From: Paraglomus occultum
Taxonomy: Eukaryota; Glomeromycota; Glomeromycetes; Paraglomerales; Paraglomeraceae
DNA: 64,000 nucleotides
Reading direction: 5' to 3'
Assembly (NCBI GenBank): GCA_910592205.1
Contig: CAJVPJ010000020.1
Span: 1-64,000, forward strand
This document shows positions 12,601 to 23,622 of this stretch, in pieces. The stretch's first letter is position 1; each line of letters opens with the position of its first letter. The notes beneath the pieces are model-generated. The model made no database searches and was not told where the DNA came from. It worked only from the letters and a program-made list of their open reading frames with translations. A program made the position numbers and the translations under genes.

Positions 12601-14386
12601 ACTGGGCTGGAAATTTGGATGAATTCATAAGGCCGTCTCCAATAGTTCCCAAACGCATCTACAATCCAATAACAAACGACCAAGGCTTCCAAACTTTAAT
12701 GCACGAATTTCAAGAGTTTTCCAAGTTAATGTCCTCCATCGATGATATACCCCTCGAAATTGAATCTGTATCTTCTGCTCATTCTGCCCTAAGATATTCT
12801 TCGGTATTTATCCCTCGTCCTTATATATTCTCTTCTCATGCTTCCTTTTCATATATCGAACCAATTGAAGTAAGGCTACACCTTGAGGGCTCGGCTAAGT
12901 GGCCAGATGATCTGGTTGCTATTCAGAAGATGAAGATAGCATTTTATATTCGAATAGCTGAGAAGTTACATGAGAATGGGTTGAACGCCGTGGTTGTGAC
13001 CGACGGGAAGGATAGCATTGAAGCGAATGACTTTATGGATGTAATAAGTCAGAGCGGATATGGATTTAGATGTAGGATTTATTTGGAGAGAGACAAGACT
13101 CTGCTTGAACGTGGTATTAAGGATAAGAGATCCACTCAGACGAAAAAGGACGAATATACAAAAGCCCTAAAAAAGTACCGACGACTATTCGTCGGCATAC
13201 CAATGCATACATCGCAGATTCACACACTTTGTAATAAATACACATCTCTCTCGCTCACCATTCGCATAACCAAACGCTGGTTCAGTGCTCATTTACTCTC
13301 CCCCCATGTTGATGAGGAACTGATAGAACTACTCTGTGCCTACGTCTACTTAAATCCATCTCCGTTCGCCATTCCTGCAAGCGGAATTACAGGTTTCCTT
13401 CGCGTACTATATTTGTTATCTCACTTTGACTGGAAGAACGAACCGTTGATTGTGGACATTCCTGGTGATATGACATCAACAAGAATGAGTGAGATTAGAG
13501 AAGAGTTCAAGAGAATGCGCAAGTCGGATGAACAGATAAGACATGCTGCGATGTATGTGGTGTCCGGTAATAATAAAGAAGACTACTCATGGGGATGGGA
13601 TAAACCGGAGAGAGTGGTGGTTGCGAGAATTCAGGCTTTGGCTTCTTCTGCGTTGAATCATATCGACGCTACAGAGAACGAGTGGAAGGTAGGATATAAT
13701 ACGACTTTGTCAAGAGGGGGGACACATGTGGGAATGTAGCAACTAGTGCATAAAAATGAAGGATTAATGACAATTTATTTCTTCTACTTGTAGCGCCTCT
13801 TTGTTACTCCATTAAATGTTTACGACGCCATAATATATGTCGACCCATCAAAATGCACAAGATATTATGAAAATCTCAACCCAAATCCAAAGTACTTTGC
13901 CAATAATCATTTAGCGCAGCATTCTTTACCGGTCATTGTGGGATTTGACCCGGTTGACGCTTACTTAAACGATTTACTGGTACGGTATTTGTTTGATTTT
14001 GATCGCATGATCCTCCAATTCAATGGTAAGAATAATATATGGTTTTTTTTCCTATAGAAACTCTATTCCAATGTAGCATTGTTCTTCTATGATCGATACG
14101 GAGGTACAACGATTGGCGTTCTGTGGAAACCGTCCGAGCTGAGCCCTCGGCGGTGGAAAGCGACTCTTGAATTTTCTACGATGCCGGAAACGTACACAAG
14201 CAACGTAAGTATATTTTTAAGCATTAAGATGATCCAGAGAGGCATATGATAAATCTTCTTTTTTTTTTCCCCTCCCACGCACAGGTAATCACTTCGAACA
14301 AGGTTGTTCCTAATCAGCATGCAATACTCGCTGAGATGGAGCGATTAGGTAGTGGCTTGGTGACTCATGTCGAAATTACCAAATGA
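9628..14386 (+). CDS. UTP22: U3 snoRNP / UTP-C protein Utp22 (NOL6, Nrap family)
   Basis: Nucleolar component of the small-subunit processome (UTP-C, with Rrp7) needed for 18S rRNA maturation. Twelve exons: 9628-9681, 9773-10060, 10190-10507, 10678-10849, 10961-11443, 11573-11631, 11714-11815, 11886-12004, 12128-13688, 13794-13979, 14058-14204, 14285-14386. They total 3591 nt, giving 1196 residues (human NOL6 1146, yeast 1237). The N-terminus is acidic and disordered. Nrap landmarks then follow: HLIGSYPLRTG, SIFQEKDYMNYRYFYKRA, the SGFSSYQLVRGVMDFLANHDF core, FVDASGRLNLFG, VQHEARLGMSYF, and a C-terminal FYDRYGGTTIGVLWKP. Intron 11444-11572 matters: reading past the donor gives a false stop, while joining 11443 to 11573 restores the family core. 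The start is the first ATG, which gives a basic KRKN tag. Confidence 0.93.
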
Positions 14387-15410
14387 CAGAAAAGAAATTA
14401 TTTTCATTGATATCCGAATAATTGGTTTGGTGTTGTCACGTCACAATGTCCGATCAAAATAAGAACTATATAAATATGGGTAGATAATTATAATCCTCAA
14501 TCCGACATTTTTGTTAATCCACAAACTTCCCGCGTCATAATATCTTTGCTAAGTAAATCCTTAAAACATGTCTTAATCCAATAAAGAGAGTAAACAAGTT
14601 TCCTAAATGAACTGGGTCTAATGTTATCAATTAATGATATGAAAAAACATCAACGATGCGAAAATTATGGAAATTCTAATGCTAGCGCGATGATCGACTG
14701 GAGATATCGTGACCGTCTAGAAATAACACCAACATCTAATCTCCTTTACCAGCGTTTTGGTTGAATTAAGCGACATGGACAATGGGTTGATCGTTCTTTT
14801 TATGTCAAAGAACCGTCGATCCATTTTTACATTAAGACATGTTCATTGTCTTTGAATTTCATATCTCAATAATTTGGCCCGTCTCTTAGACTTATTTCCT
14901 ACCACACCCTCTTCCTGAATCTGTTATAAACTCTTTTTTGATGTTACTACATGCGAACAACAAAATATGACAACTTTAGTTGAAATCATCGTACCGTTTC
15001 ATTAAACAGTGTATTGTATTTGAAATAAAATTGCGTATAAGCTAGGTAGATTCTGCTGCGGCTAGTATATAAAACCCCCGTGTAAACAAAGAACGCGTTT
15101 TACTCTTTTACTCTTTTGAACAAGATAATAAGCGGCTTCTAACTTTACAATAGCCTACAGCTACAGAACTATTATCTCCGTTCCAGGTTTTGTTGTGGCA
15201 GCACAGGTATCAAGGACGAAGAACAAGCTCGAACTATTTTCGCTTCCATTTGGAAGCGATATTTTGATACGCTGGTTTTGTTTTACCGTTGTTGTCAACT
15301 AACCGGTATTATCCCTGCTGGTCAAGGATATTACCTACCATCTGTTTTTCTTATTCTTTTTTTACATTAGGTATACCGCTTCTCGCACCTGTTATCAACA
15401 ATGTCGTGCA
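14387..15410. other. Spacer between UTP22 and the Arg/Pro-rich gene
   Basis: AT-rich spacer with no supported gene in most of its length. A frame open from about 15138 to 15370 on the + strand, with Cys-rich and aromatic residues, lacks an ATG. It overlaps the expected leader of the next gene, so I leave it uncalled. A TATA element is listed separately. Confidence 0.4.
15066..15074 (+). promoter_or_regulatory. TATA box
   Basis: TATATAAAA followed by a C-rich run, then pyrimidine-rich sequence about 30-50 bp downstream that would suit a transcription start. It is the clearest core-promoter element near the Arg/Pro-rich gene and points the same way. The assignment is inference from position and sequence. 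Confidence 0.4.
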
Positions 15411-16123
15411 ATGCCGGGTTTGAACGCCCTGAGATTACTTCATAATGGGTTACAAGGGCAGCTAATTCAATGAGTAGAATACAGCTAAAAACCTGCCCGC
15501 GAGAAGACCTTGGGTAGACGTTCGAAACCCAAGTAAATAAACGATTTCTGTATTCGTAATATTATTTCGACTAAAAGTAATTTTTTGTTTATATAGGGCA
15601 TATTATTTTCTGTCGCTTACCCACCTAGAAGACCAGGGCGAAGAAGCGCTGTAGTTCGGGGACCTCAAGATAAATAAACGAAATAAGAACTAACCTTTTG
15701 ACTAACGTCTTTTTTTTTTCTGAAATAGCACCTCAAACTGCCGCCACCAACAAGGAGCCAGTAAGTTTTGACAGTAATGTCTTTTATCATAAGTTAGACG
15801 TTTAACTATATTCGTTTAATATTAAGGCCAGTAATCGTCAGCCACGACGTAACCCACCTCGAGCCGCAAGACCACCAACAATGCAGTAAGTTTCGTTCAA
15901 TTACGTTATAATTATTACGATGAATATTTAATTGTGGGTTTAAAAAGGGCGAACATAGCGCAACCTCCACAACCAGTCGCAAGGTCACGCGGCAGGCAGT
16001 AAGTTTTGTTCGATAACATTGTATTCATTATTGTAGTTATTTGTATTAATATTTGATTAAAGGAGACAAGCCTCTCTACGACGCAACCTGCCTCGAGCTG
16101 CAAGGCCGCGATGGGGCTTGTAA
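15411..16123 (+). CDS. Small Arg/Pro-rich protein built from duplicated microexons
   Basis: Six tiny exons join in one frame: 15411-15417, 15485-15532, 15729-15760, 15827-15885, 15948-15998 and 16063-16123. They total 258 nt (85 residues) and stop at TAA 16121-16123. The last four are well supported: each is bounded by an AG acceptor and a GTAAGTTTY donor, and phases agree throughout. The product is strongly basic, rich in Pro, Arg and Ala, with no hydrophobic core, so probably disordered. A motif recurs: RRNPPRAARP in exon 4, RRNLPRAARP in exon 6, a diverged QPPQPVARSRG in exon 5 and NLPARRP in exon 2. A further related copy at about 15617-15676 lies inside the third intron and has lost its donor. 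Function unknown; nucleic-acid binding would suit the composition. The 5' end is the weakest part: exon 1 is 7 nt, and the true start may lie elsewhere. Confidence 0.5.
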
Positions 16124-18659
16124 ACGCCGTTAGCAAAATTTTTACATAAATTGATTGTTAAACTAAATTTATTATTATTACATTTAATACTAATGGAATT
16201 AAAATTTTGCCAGTTTAGAAAAACCATTTGTTGTCTATTGATATCGACACACTACGTCAAGCAGGCAATCTTGGCATAGTAAATAGTAACAATGTAGTTG
16301 ACTTATCAATTCGACCATAATACAAACAGTTTGTATTCATCGTCAAGATAATTTATTAATGTTTAAGCCATGATACGTTAATATTAACATTGTTTGTATC
16401 AAGAAACCTTCTTTTATACGAGGTCAATCCACTATATTCAGATCACGTCCACTGAACCTCAAAGTTGCGTTGCATCTCTTGTTGGAGGTCTTGTAAGTAT
16501 AATGTATTATTACGTAATGTACGACACATGAATTTATTACTTTACATTAATGAAGATCACAACTAAGAAAGCATCGGTTATTTGCGTTCAAGTATTTGAC
16601 CAAAGCTTCAGTCTCGTTACCCACTATTCATCAACTTGTATTTCGAGTGTGTAATAATGTTTCTTGTACATTTTATCGTGTTCAAACGTTTCTGATGTTG
16701 TAATGGCTTAATCAGATTCTGATGAGAAAAAGTACTTTAACTAATACGCTAAAGAATGATAAGAAATAAATAACACCTTCGCCGAGTTTTACGATAACAA
16801 ATGTACGTAATGTCCTCGAATAGTACGTTAATTTTCTGATCGATAACTTGACACAATCTTACTCGCCCCATCTCCACTATATTCCAAATGATGTAGTTAT
16901 CCTGTGCCAATGTCCACAATTCCTTAAAAATATACTCATTAATTTTGTAATCATAGTTTTGCAGGAATAAATTATAGTCCTTGCTTAAAACGGCTAAATA
17001 TAAATAACTTATATTCGACATCGAGGTTTACTTCTAGAACAAAGCTGATGTGTAACGAAAAATTAACCGGCGGAACACGTATATTTAATCAAAAGGCCAC
17101 TGGATACTCTCTACTTCTAACAAGGAAGCACGTCTACTACATTAACACTGTTACCTGAAAATCTGTATAACGAAAAGAATGACAGCAATTTTGTTCCGTA
17201 AAAACTGTTGTGGTGCTACAAATACTTTTATTGCATACCCGATCAATCACAAATAACAGCTTTAATTTTTTGTTTTATTTTGGGAAACAGTTACGTAATC
17301 GTTCCAGTACGAAAAGTGTTTACTGTAACTGGCAAGTGTTTTTCGTTTTTTGTTATCATATCTATAATTATAATATAGAATTCTAATTACTTTATTTATT
17401 CGTGATACATAAAGTCTATTGGGTGAGGTAGAAACTGGTACGCGGAAGTTCCGTTACCAACGACATTCAAGTCATCTGACAAATAATTTGCTCCTTATAC
17501 TGTAAAGTGAAACAGTTTACGCATATCGACGCATCTACGGGACAATAGCAAGTGCGTTGATTATAAAAAAGAAAAGGCTTTAAAATATACAACATGATAC
17601 TAATTGGGGAACGTTGTTTGTATCATCCAGTAAACGATCTGGTACAGGCTTTGTTGAACATTTATGGTAAGGCAAAACGTAAACAATCCGAATAAAGCTA
17701 ATAAGGGTTTAGAAACAACTATCTAAACTGTAAAATTACCGATCGATTCCAATGAGCACAAGGAAAATACCCGACACTAAAAGAATATTCACACTTTTAT
17801 TGGTAGTGACCAGTGCAATGCAATTTGAACCGCATCCCAAACTATGGATTAGTGATAGTTTTTACTTAGAGTTCTGTAGTCTCTGGTAATAGAGATGATT
17901 TACTTGGGAAACCCCACCCGACTTACAAGCTGGTGCCTATTCCCACCCCACCTTAATCCGTCAATGGGTCAACTAAATTTAGACAGTCGCATTGCCATTA
18001 TTATTATGATTTTATTATTATTCGGCTTCGTCAATAAAGGAAAGTTATCTTTCATACATTTTAGTAAAATGGCTGGTTATTATGGTATTGCCAGTAACAG
18101 CCTTACATTTAAACATACCGATGCGAACCTGTGGCTCGTAGTTAAATAGCGTTCGATAATTCACGCAAAATGCATCATTTATATATACATTTCAACCATA
18201 TGTAGATCGTCTCCCTTTCACAAAGAAGGTTTGACTTCACATGCCCCGGAAACGCAAATATAGTAGCTTAAAAGTTTACTCACACGTGAAAATCGGTAAA
18301 ATGTGGTTTCGTAACACTCTTTATTTGCTCAATAACCAAATATAACAACTAGCTACAGCTTAGTTCTGAATTTTCACAACAAATTTTTAGAGGAGTTTCT
18401 GGCAAGCTTCTTTTATGAAAGTAAAGTGAAGAAGAACGTCGTGGACTATTTTTTTTTCCTCCCAACCATTAAGAGTCAATTGTATGTAACATACGAGAGC
18501 AGGTCCAGTCCCGTGTAGAGACAAACAACACACATATATTAAAAAAAATCCCAAATTTTTAAAATTTCAAAAAAGCACATATCATTTTATTCAACCATTT
18601 CTCTCTAACCAGCAAGTCGATTACTTATATATATCTCCCATTCTCTCCTCTTGAAAAAC
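16124..18659. other. Gene-poor spacer upstream of DGAT2
   Basis: About 2.5 kb, AT-rich. Two adjacent exon-like pieces (16441-16492 with a good GTAAGT donor, and 16556-16654 ending in a stop) read in frame as a short peptide, but no start could be found. A minus-strand ATG frame at 16749-17021 (90 codons) has no recognisable domain. CACGTG occurs at 18283-18288. The last 200 bp hold a T-rich and CT-rich leader typical of the DGAT2 promoter side. Confidence 0.35.
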
Positions 18660-20136
18660 ATGACGAATCGCTTTCCAATCCGTATCGCTCCTCTAAATGT
18701 TCCGTTTGACCGACGCCGTCAAACAACGGCAGTGTTTCTCTGGCTAATCGCACTCCCAGTCACTGTAGCCTTTTTCTTCTTCGTTTGCACGGCACCATTC
18801 TTCTGGCCGTTGGTGATTGCGTATATCTTGTTCTTGCTATTTGATTACGCTCCAGAGAATGGCGGAAGGAGATTCGAGTTTGCCAGAAAGTCTGTGTTTT
18901 GGAAATGGTTTGCGGATTATTTTCCCATCAAATTGGTTAAAGTAAGTCAAATGTCGGGAAGAAAGCTTGGCTGAGAATATGTGTATAGACGAGTGCGATT
19001 ATTCGCTTCAATAAAGAACTTTTTTTCTTTCTTTTTGTTAGACGGCCGATCTGGATCCTTCAAAGAATTACGTATTTGGTGAATAATCACGAGATTATGC
19101 ATTCAATCATTATAATTGTTTTTTCTCTCTTCTGACTCTATTCAAACGCTCCATAACACTTTGGGTGGAAATTACTACCGTTTCTCCGTTATCCTTCTTT
19201 TCATGCAGGATTTCATCCACACGGTATAATATGTCTTAGTGCCTGGGCAAATTTTGCAACGGAGGCTAACGATTTCTCCAAATTGTTCCCGGGAATAACC
19301 ATTTATCTCCTTACCTTGCTTAAAAATTTCAACATTCCTTTTTATCGTGATTTTCTGTTGGCGCAAGGGCTTGCGTCCGTATCCAAAGAGTCAGCCGAAC
19401 ACATATTTGCTCATGGACCGGGACATAGTATTGTCATTGTTGTAGGGGGTACGGTAGAGAGTCTAAGTGCTCGTCCGGGAATTTATGATTTAACTTTGTT
19501 GAAGAGATTAGGTTTCGTCAAATTGGCTATCAATAATGGGTAAGTTGGTATGTGAGGAAGTAGGTTAGGTTAATTTAGAATGGCACCATATTGGTAGAAT
19601 GAGTGTCATATGGATTATTATAATGATTTCTAATAGTACATCTCATATCGCATGGCCGATTTGCTAACTTAAGTATATCGATTACCTAATCCTTAACTGC
19701 AGTGCTTCTTTAGTTCCTGTATTCTCATTCGGTGAAAATGATATTTGGGAACAGTTCGCCAATGAAAAGGGAAGTAGGTTGTGGCGGGTGCAGGATAAAG
19801 TGAAACAACTGTCGGGATGGACAATACCTTTAATTCACGGAAGGGGATTATTTAATTGTGAGTATAATACCTATGATATGTGATTTATTGAGAATATAGT
19901 TTCGTAATTAAGAATTGTTGCGTCCTGTTCCAGACGATTTTGGACTCTTGCCTCATCGTCGTTCTATTGTGACCGTTATCGGCAAGCCAATTGACGTTGA
20001 GCGTGATCCCAATCCTAGCCAGGAGAAAGTTCTCGAGGTCCAAAAGAAATATATTAACGGGCTATATCAAATATGGAACGAATATAAAGATGTGTATGCA
20101 AAGAATAGAAAGAGGGAGTTAACTTTGATCGAGTAG
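18660..20136 (+). CDS. DGAT2: Diacylglycerol O-acyltransferase, DGAT2 family
   Basis: ER/lipid-droplet enzyme that acylates diacylglycerol with acyl-CoA to make triacylglycerol, the main carbon store of many fungi. Five exons: 18660-18941, 19042-19078, 19209-19539, 19703-19857, 19934-20136. They total 1008 nt, giving 335 residues, a usual length for the family. An N-terminal hydrophobic hairpin (about 25-65) would embed in the membrane. The active-site block FHPHG (about 107-111) keeps the HPHG core, with Phe where many members have Tyr. The DGAT2 signature spans RLGFVKLAINNGASLVP..FSFGEND. The GRGLFNYDFGLLPHRR and VTVIGKPI blocks follow. The start is the ATG at 18660 (MTNRFPIRI); an upstream TTG in the same frame is not used. 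A monoacylglycerol or wax-ester acyltransferase of the same family cannot be excluded. Confidence 0.92.
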
Positions 20137-21060
20137 TACAATTAAATACAATCGTATTACTAATAATACATAACATAAAGCAAAGATCAAATGATTGTTT
20201 TTATTATTATGGTCTGACAAAAGAGACCGAATTAGACTATCACTTACCCTGGCTCGTACCGGACTTACCAATCTGCTAACTCATATCCAAAACGGTATCA
20301 TCCGACTGAAACGTCTTTCGTAACAGCGACAGTGGCAAAAATAACTAGTTAGCATCATTGGAATAGTCAGCCCATATCTGTATGTAATTTAGTGGAACTT
20401 GTCATTTAATCTATTTAGCAACTTTCTATAAATCGGAAGACTAAAAAAGACGGAATGTTTCCTTATTTTCATCATTATTATAAATCCCGACCATATTTGT
20501 CAAAACTATTTCTTTCTACCTATCACATCTGTTTGTTTCTTTTTTATCTTCCTCTAACATACTGGCACTCCCATATTAGATACATTCTTCCGCAGATCAT
20601 ATTCTTTGTACTCTCACACAATGATCTTACAAGTTCCATTCAGATGAAACCTCATTATTGTCACACCTGTCCGCCGTGATTGACAAAGTTCATTAATTTA
20701 CTATTATTACCCGTTGCATACCGCATCGACCCAGTCAATGAGGGTTTTGGGCTGGAAATCGATATAAAAAGACACGGCAGATGGTGACAAGACTTTTTTT
20801 TTTTAACGGGAGACAACGTCTCAAAAGCCCTATAAATATATAAATATATATATAACGACACTTTTTCCACTCATTATCAAAAATTCATTCTTTACGGCAT
20901 TCGGTTCGGAAAGAAGGGATTTTTAAAAAATAGATAAAAAAAAAAAGACAACTTGAAACTGGTTTTCAAGTTTCCATCATTATCGTCGCAGAACTCTCAT
21001 ATGCATATTTCACTTTCACAATTAATCCACTGATACATCGCGTTTGATCTTACTAAAAAA
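20137..21060. other. Spacer between DGAT2 and the membrane-protein gene
   Basis: AT-rich with CT-rich tracts. It contains a short TA-rich run (about 20834-20852) and poly-T and poly-A runs close to the next start, which look like leader and promoter sequence. Short frames on both strands have no ATG support or domains. Confidence 0.4.
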
Positions 21061-21629
21061 ATGGGAAAACTTGTGTGGAGTCAATGGGCAAACCTCATTG
21101 CCATGGTTGCTGGTTTCTGTAAGTATCTCTTAAAGTAATATGATAATGATGAGGCATATCCACTAATATTTGCATTGATCACTTGTCTCGTATAGTTGAA
21201 GTCGTCGGCGGGGTATTCGGTTTATTTTACAGGCTTTCCATGTGGGAAAAAGTGACGAGGTAAGAAAAAAACAGATTCGCGAAATACAGTCTGTTTGCGT
21301 TGTTCTCTTTATTAATCGATCTTTCTATAAATAGCATATTCAATGCCTTTGTTATTCCAGTTAACGTCATTGCGATAGTTTGCATAGTTTTTGGACTGGC
21401 AATCTTGGCCATCGAAACACCGCTATCAATTTTCGAAGATACCTTCTTTACGAGAACATACACTCCTCGCATAGTACTTTATCTCATCTTTGCAGCAATC
21501 TCGTTTATCGACTATCAAAACGTCAATCCGGCATTATACATGTGCATTTCATGTCTTATGTATATGATGGCCTTGGCTAAAGGAGAGAACAAAGTAAAGT
21601 CACAGGATACTCGTGGGTTAAAGGTCTAA
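21061..21629 (+). CDS. Small multi-span membrane protein, fungal-specific type
   Basis: Three exons, 21061-21118, 21196-21259 and 21335-21629, join in frame to 138 residues. The protein begins MGKLVWSQWANLIAMVAG, with a Trp-containing first hydrophobic segment. Three further hydrophobic stretches follow: around FEVVGGVFGLFYRL (20-33), NVIAIVCIVFGLAILAI (about 51-67), and two near the C-terminus separated by FIDYQN. This suggests four or so membrane spans with a short basic tail. Proteins starting MGxLVWxxWARL and of similar size and hydropathy are common and uncharacterised in fungi. I infer membership of that group from the N-terminus and layout; no function is assigned. The start is the first ATG after an A-rich leader. 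Confidence 0.8.
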
Positions 21630-23226
21630 AAATTGAAATATTATGTAAATAGGGACACTTTGTAGCGGCCATACAATTGGTAACATGAGAGAACGATTAA
21701 CGAAAGAATGATGGAAGAAAGGTGGGGTGTTAACTAGATAGAGAGCTATCGCTAGAAGCGAGATTTTTGGAGACGTATATTATTGGAAAATAGTGTTCGT
21801 GTAATCATAAATTATCATTGTTCACCCGTTCATAGCAAGAGAGTACCGCAGCGTTCTTTTTTTTTTTGTAATAATACAATCATCACATCATCATTTGCAA
21901 GACCAAAACCGTTCGCCGGAAATAAAAGAAAACCATATCAACGTAAATAGTCCTTTTTGATAAATGAACCACGTTCAGTAAAATTGGAGGGCTTTTTCGA
22001 CATTGTGTTCAGAGTAGTAATTAACTTCCAATTTGATTAGTAACATGGGCAGTTTCATAACACAAGTAGATTGTTACCCAAAATCCGTAATCGTGAATTA
22101 ATTTGTATCACGAAAAGTTTGAACTTTATCGTAAAGTTGAAACATTGTGTGACCTTTTAATTGAAGAAAGACATGATTTCGTACCATTCATTAAAGTGGT
22201 TTTTGTAAAAGCAAGTCTTCTGATAGGTAAAACTCGACTATACAAAAAAAAGGGGCGAGGTGGGTTGAGTGCACAATTACAGCACTTAATTTACTTTATA
22301 ATGGCCACATTCCCTAATCCACATAAACCTATAATCGGTAGTAATGTCGCGAGCATTATTATTTATCCTTTAAACGCAAATTCACTTTAATTAACCTATT
22401 TGTATTACGTTGTGAATAGATTCCTTTTTGAAACCGAGTAGAGATTTGTATGGTCTGCGCTAAATATTAATATCCGTTTACCGTAATCGTAAGATGTCTT
22501 TTTACTGGATGCAATGACAAAACTTGCCAAATTAACATGCGCTATTCCAATGTGATCTGACGTAAATGGAAATAAAATAAGGATACAGCCTATGGTGGTA
22601 GTGACGCCATACCTTTAACTACCATAGAATTTGCTGTTAATCAAAAAGGGTCTTGAGGGTTCCCCGTTCGTAATCTACCAGCTCTTTAATTCCGTTAAGA
22701 ATATTGTCATTGTTGATCGAGTTTGTCATACAAACTGTGTTGGTTGCATATTGACGATTGACTGTTGAACAGATTCTTAAAGTGGTAGGTAGCGAGCTGT
22801 CGGAAACAGTTTCCTCACCTTGAGAAGAAAATACAGAAAATTGGTTAATGCTTTTGTAATGAAACCAAGGTTTATTCTCAATCTAAAACACACCTCAATA
22901 AATGATTGTTTTTTCATCAACAATAATATGGTCAAGTCGCTGACCGAAACTTTTTTATTTCTTCTACGGGGAGACACAGTGAACGTCGATATACAACAGT
23001 ATAATGGATTTTAGCGTATACAGGTTTTGTTTCGGCGACAGAAGGCCGTTTATACGGTGATATAACGGTTTTGGGCTAATTTTTGTCGGAACGCATTAGA
23101 CATATGTATAACGCAGTCTGTTTACGCAATCAAGTATAACATTCAAATTGTCCTTGCCCTATCTATTTAAATAAGATACTTCTCAGTAAATGATAGAATT
23201 GAACGGAACCCACGTTACATTAACAG

Positions 23227-23622
23227 CATTACATGTGAACGCATGAGAGCTAATTCTGCATTCGACGAAAAAGATATGGCGAGAAAGTATAAATTACAAA
23301 GCAGACTGTCTCGCATATCTTGATATTGCAACTACAAACGCGGAAGGGAAGAAGGTATCTGTTCGGGAAGCGTTCAAAGTTTTACAAGTCGGAGGGACTT
23401 GACGCAGACGCGAGTTTGCTCATTTGGGAAACTAAGAAGAAAATCACTACGAAAAGCGTCGAACAAAGGAGGCAGATAAATCTTGACGATTTTTCAAAGA
23501 ACGTCGTCGGGACCAGCGCTTTGTTCCGTTATATCGACGAGCTCGTAATATCGAATTATGTTTTATACGGATTCTTAAAGTTGCAGAAAATTTGTTATAA
23601 CGAGCACCATGCGTTTAAATAG
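23227..23622 (+). pseudogene. Possible decayed gene fragment, family unknown
   Basis: From about 23250 one frame reads through a peptide containing YKADCLAYLDIATTNAEGK and stops at 23400. Immediately afterwards a second frame carries on with LDADASLLIWETKKKITTKS to 23622. The change of frame inside protein-like sequence suggests a frameshifted relic. All three frames are fairly open here because the DNA is purine-rich, so chance is a serious alternative. No family recognised. Confidence 0.25.

Noticed and set aside
15510-15535. Possible tRNA B box (GTTCGAAAC)
   Set aside because: No matching A box or cloverleaf; the sequence is better explained as the end of a microexon.
16441-16654. Two exon-like pieces joined by GTAAGT..AAG
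   Set aside because: They read in frame for about 50 codons, but no start codon or upstream exon could be supported.
16749-17021. 90-codon minus-strand ATG frame
   Set aside because: No domain, no splice partners and a vague likeness to BTB-protein N-termini that does not hold beyond a few residues.
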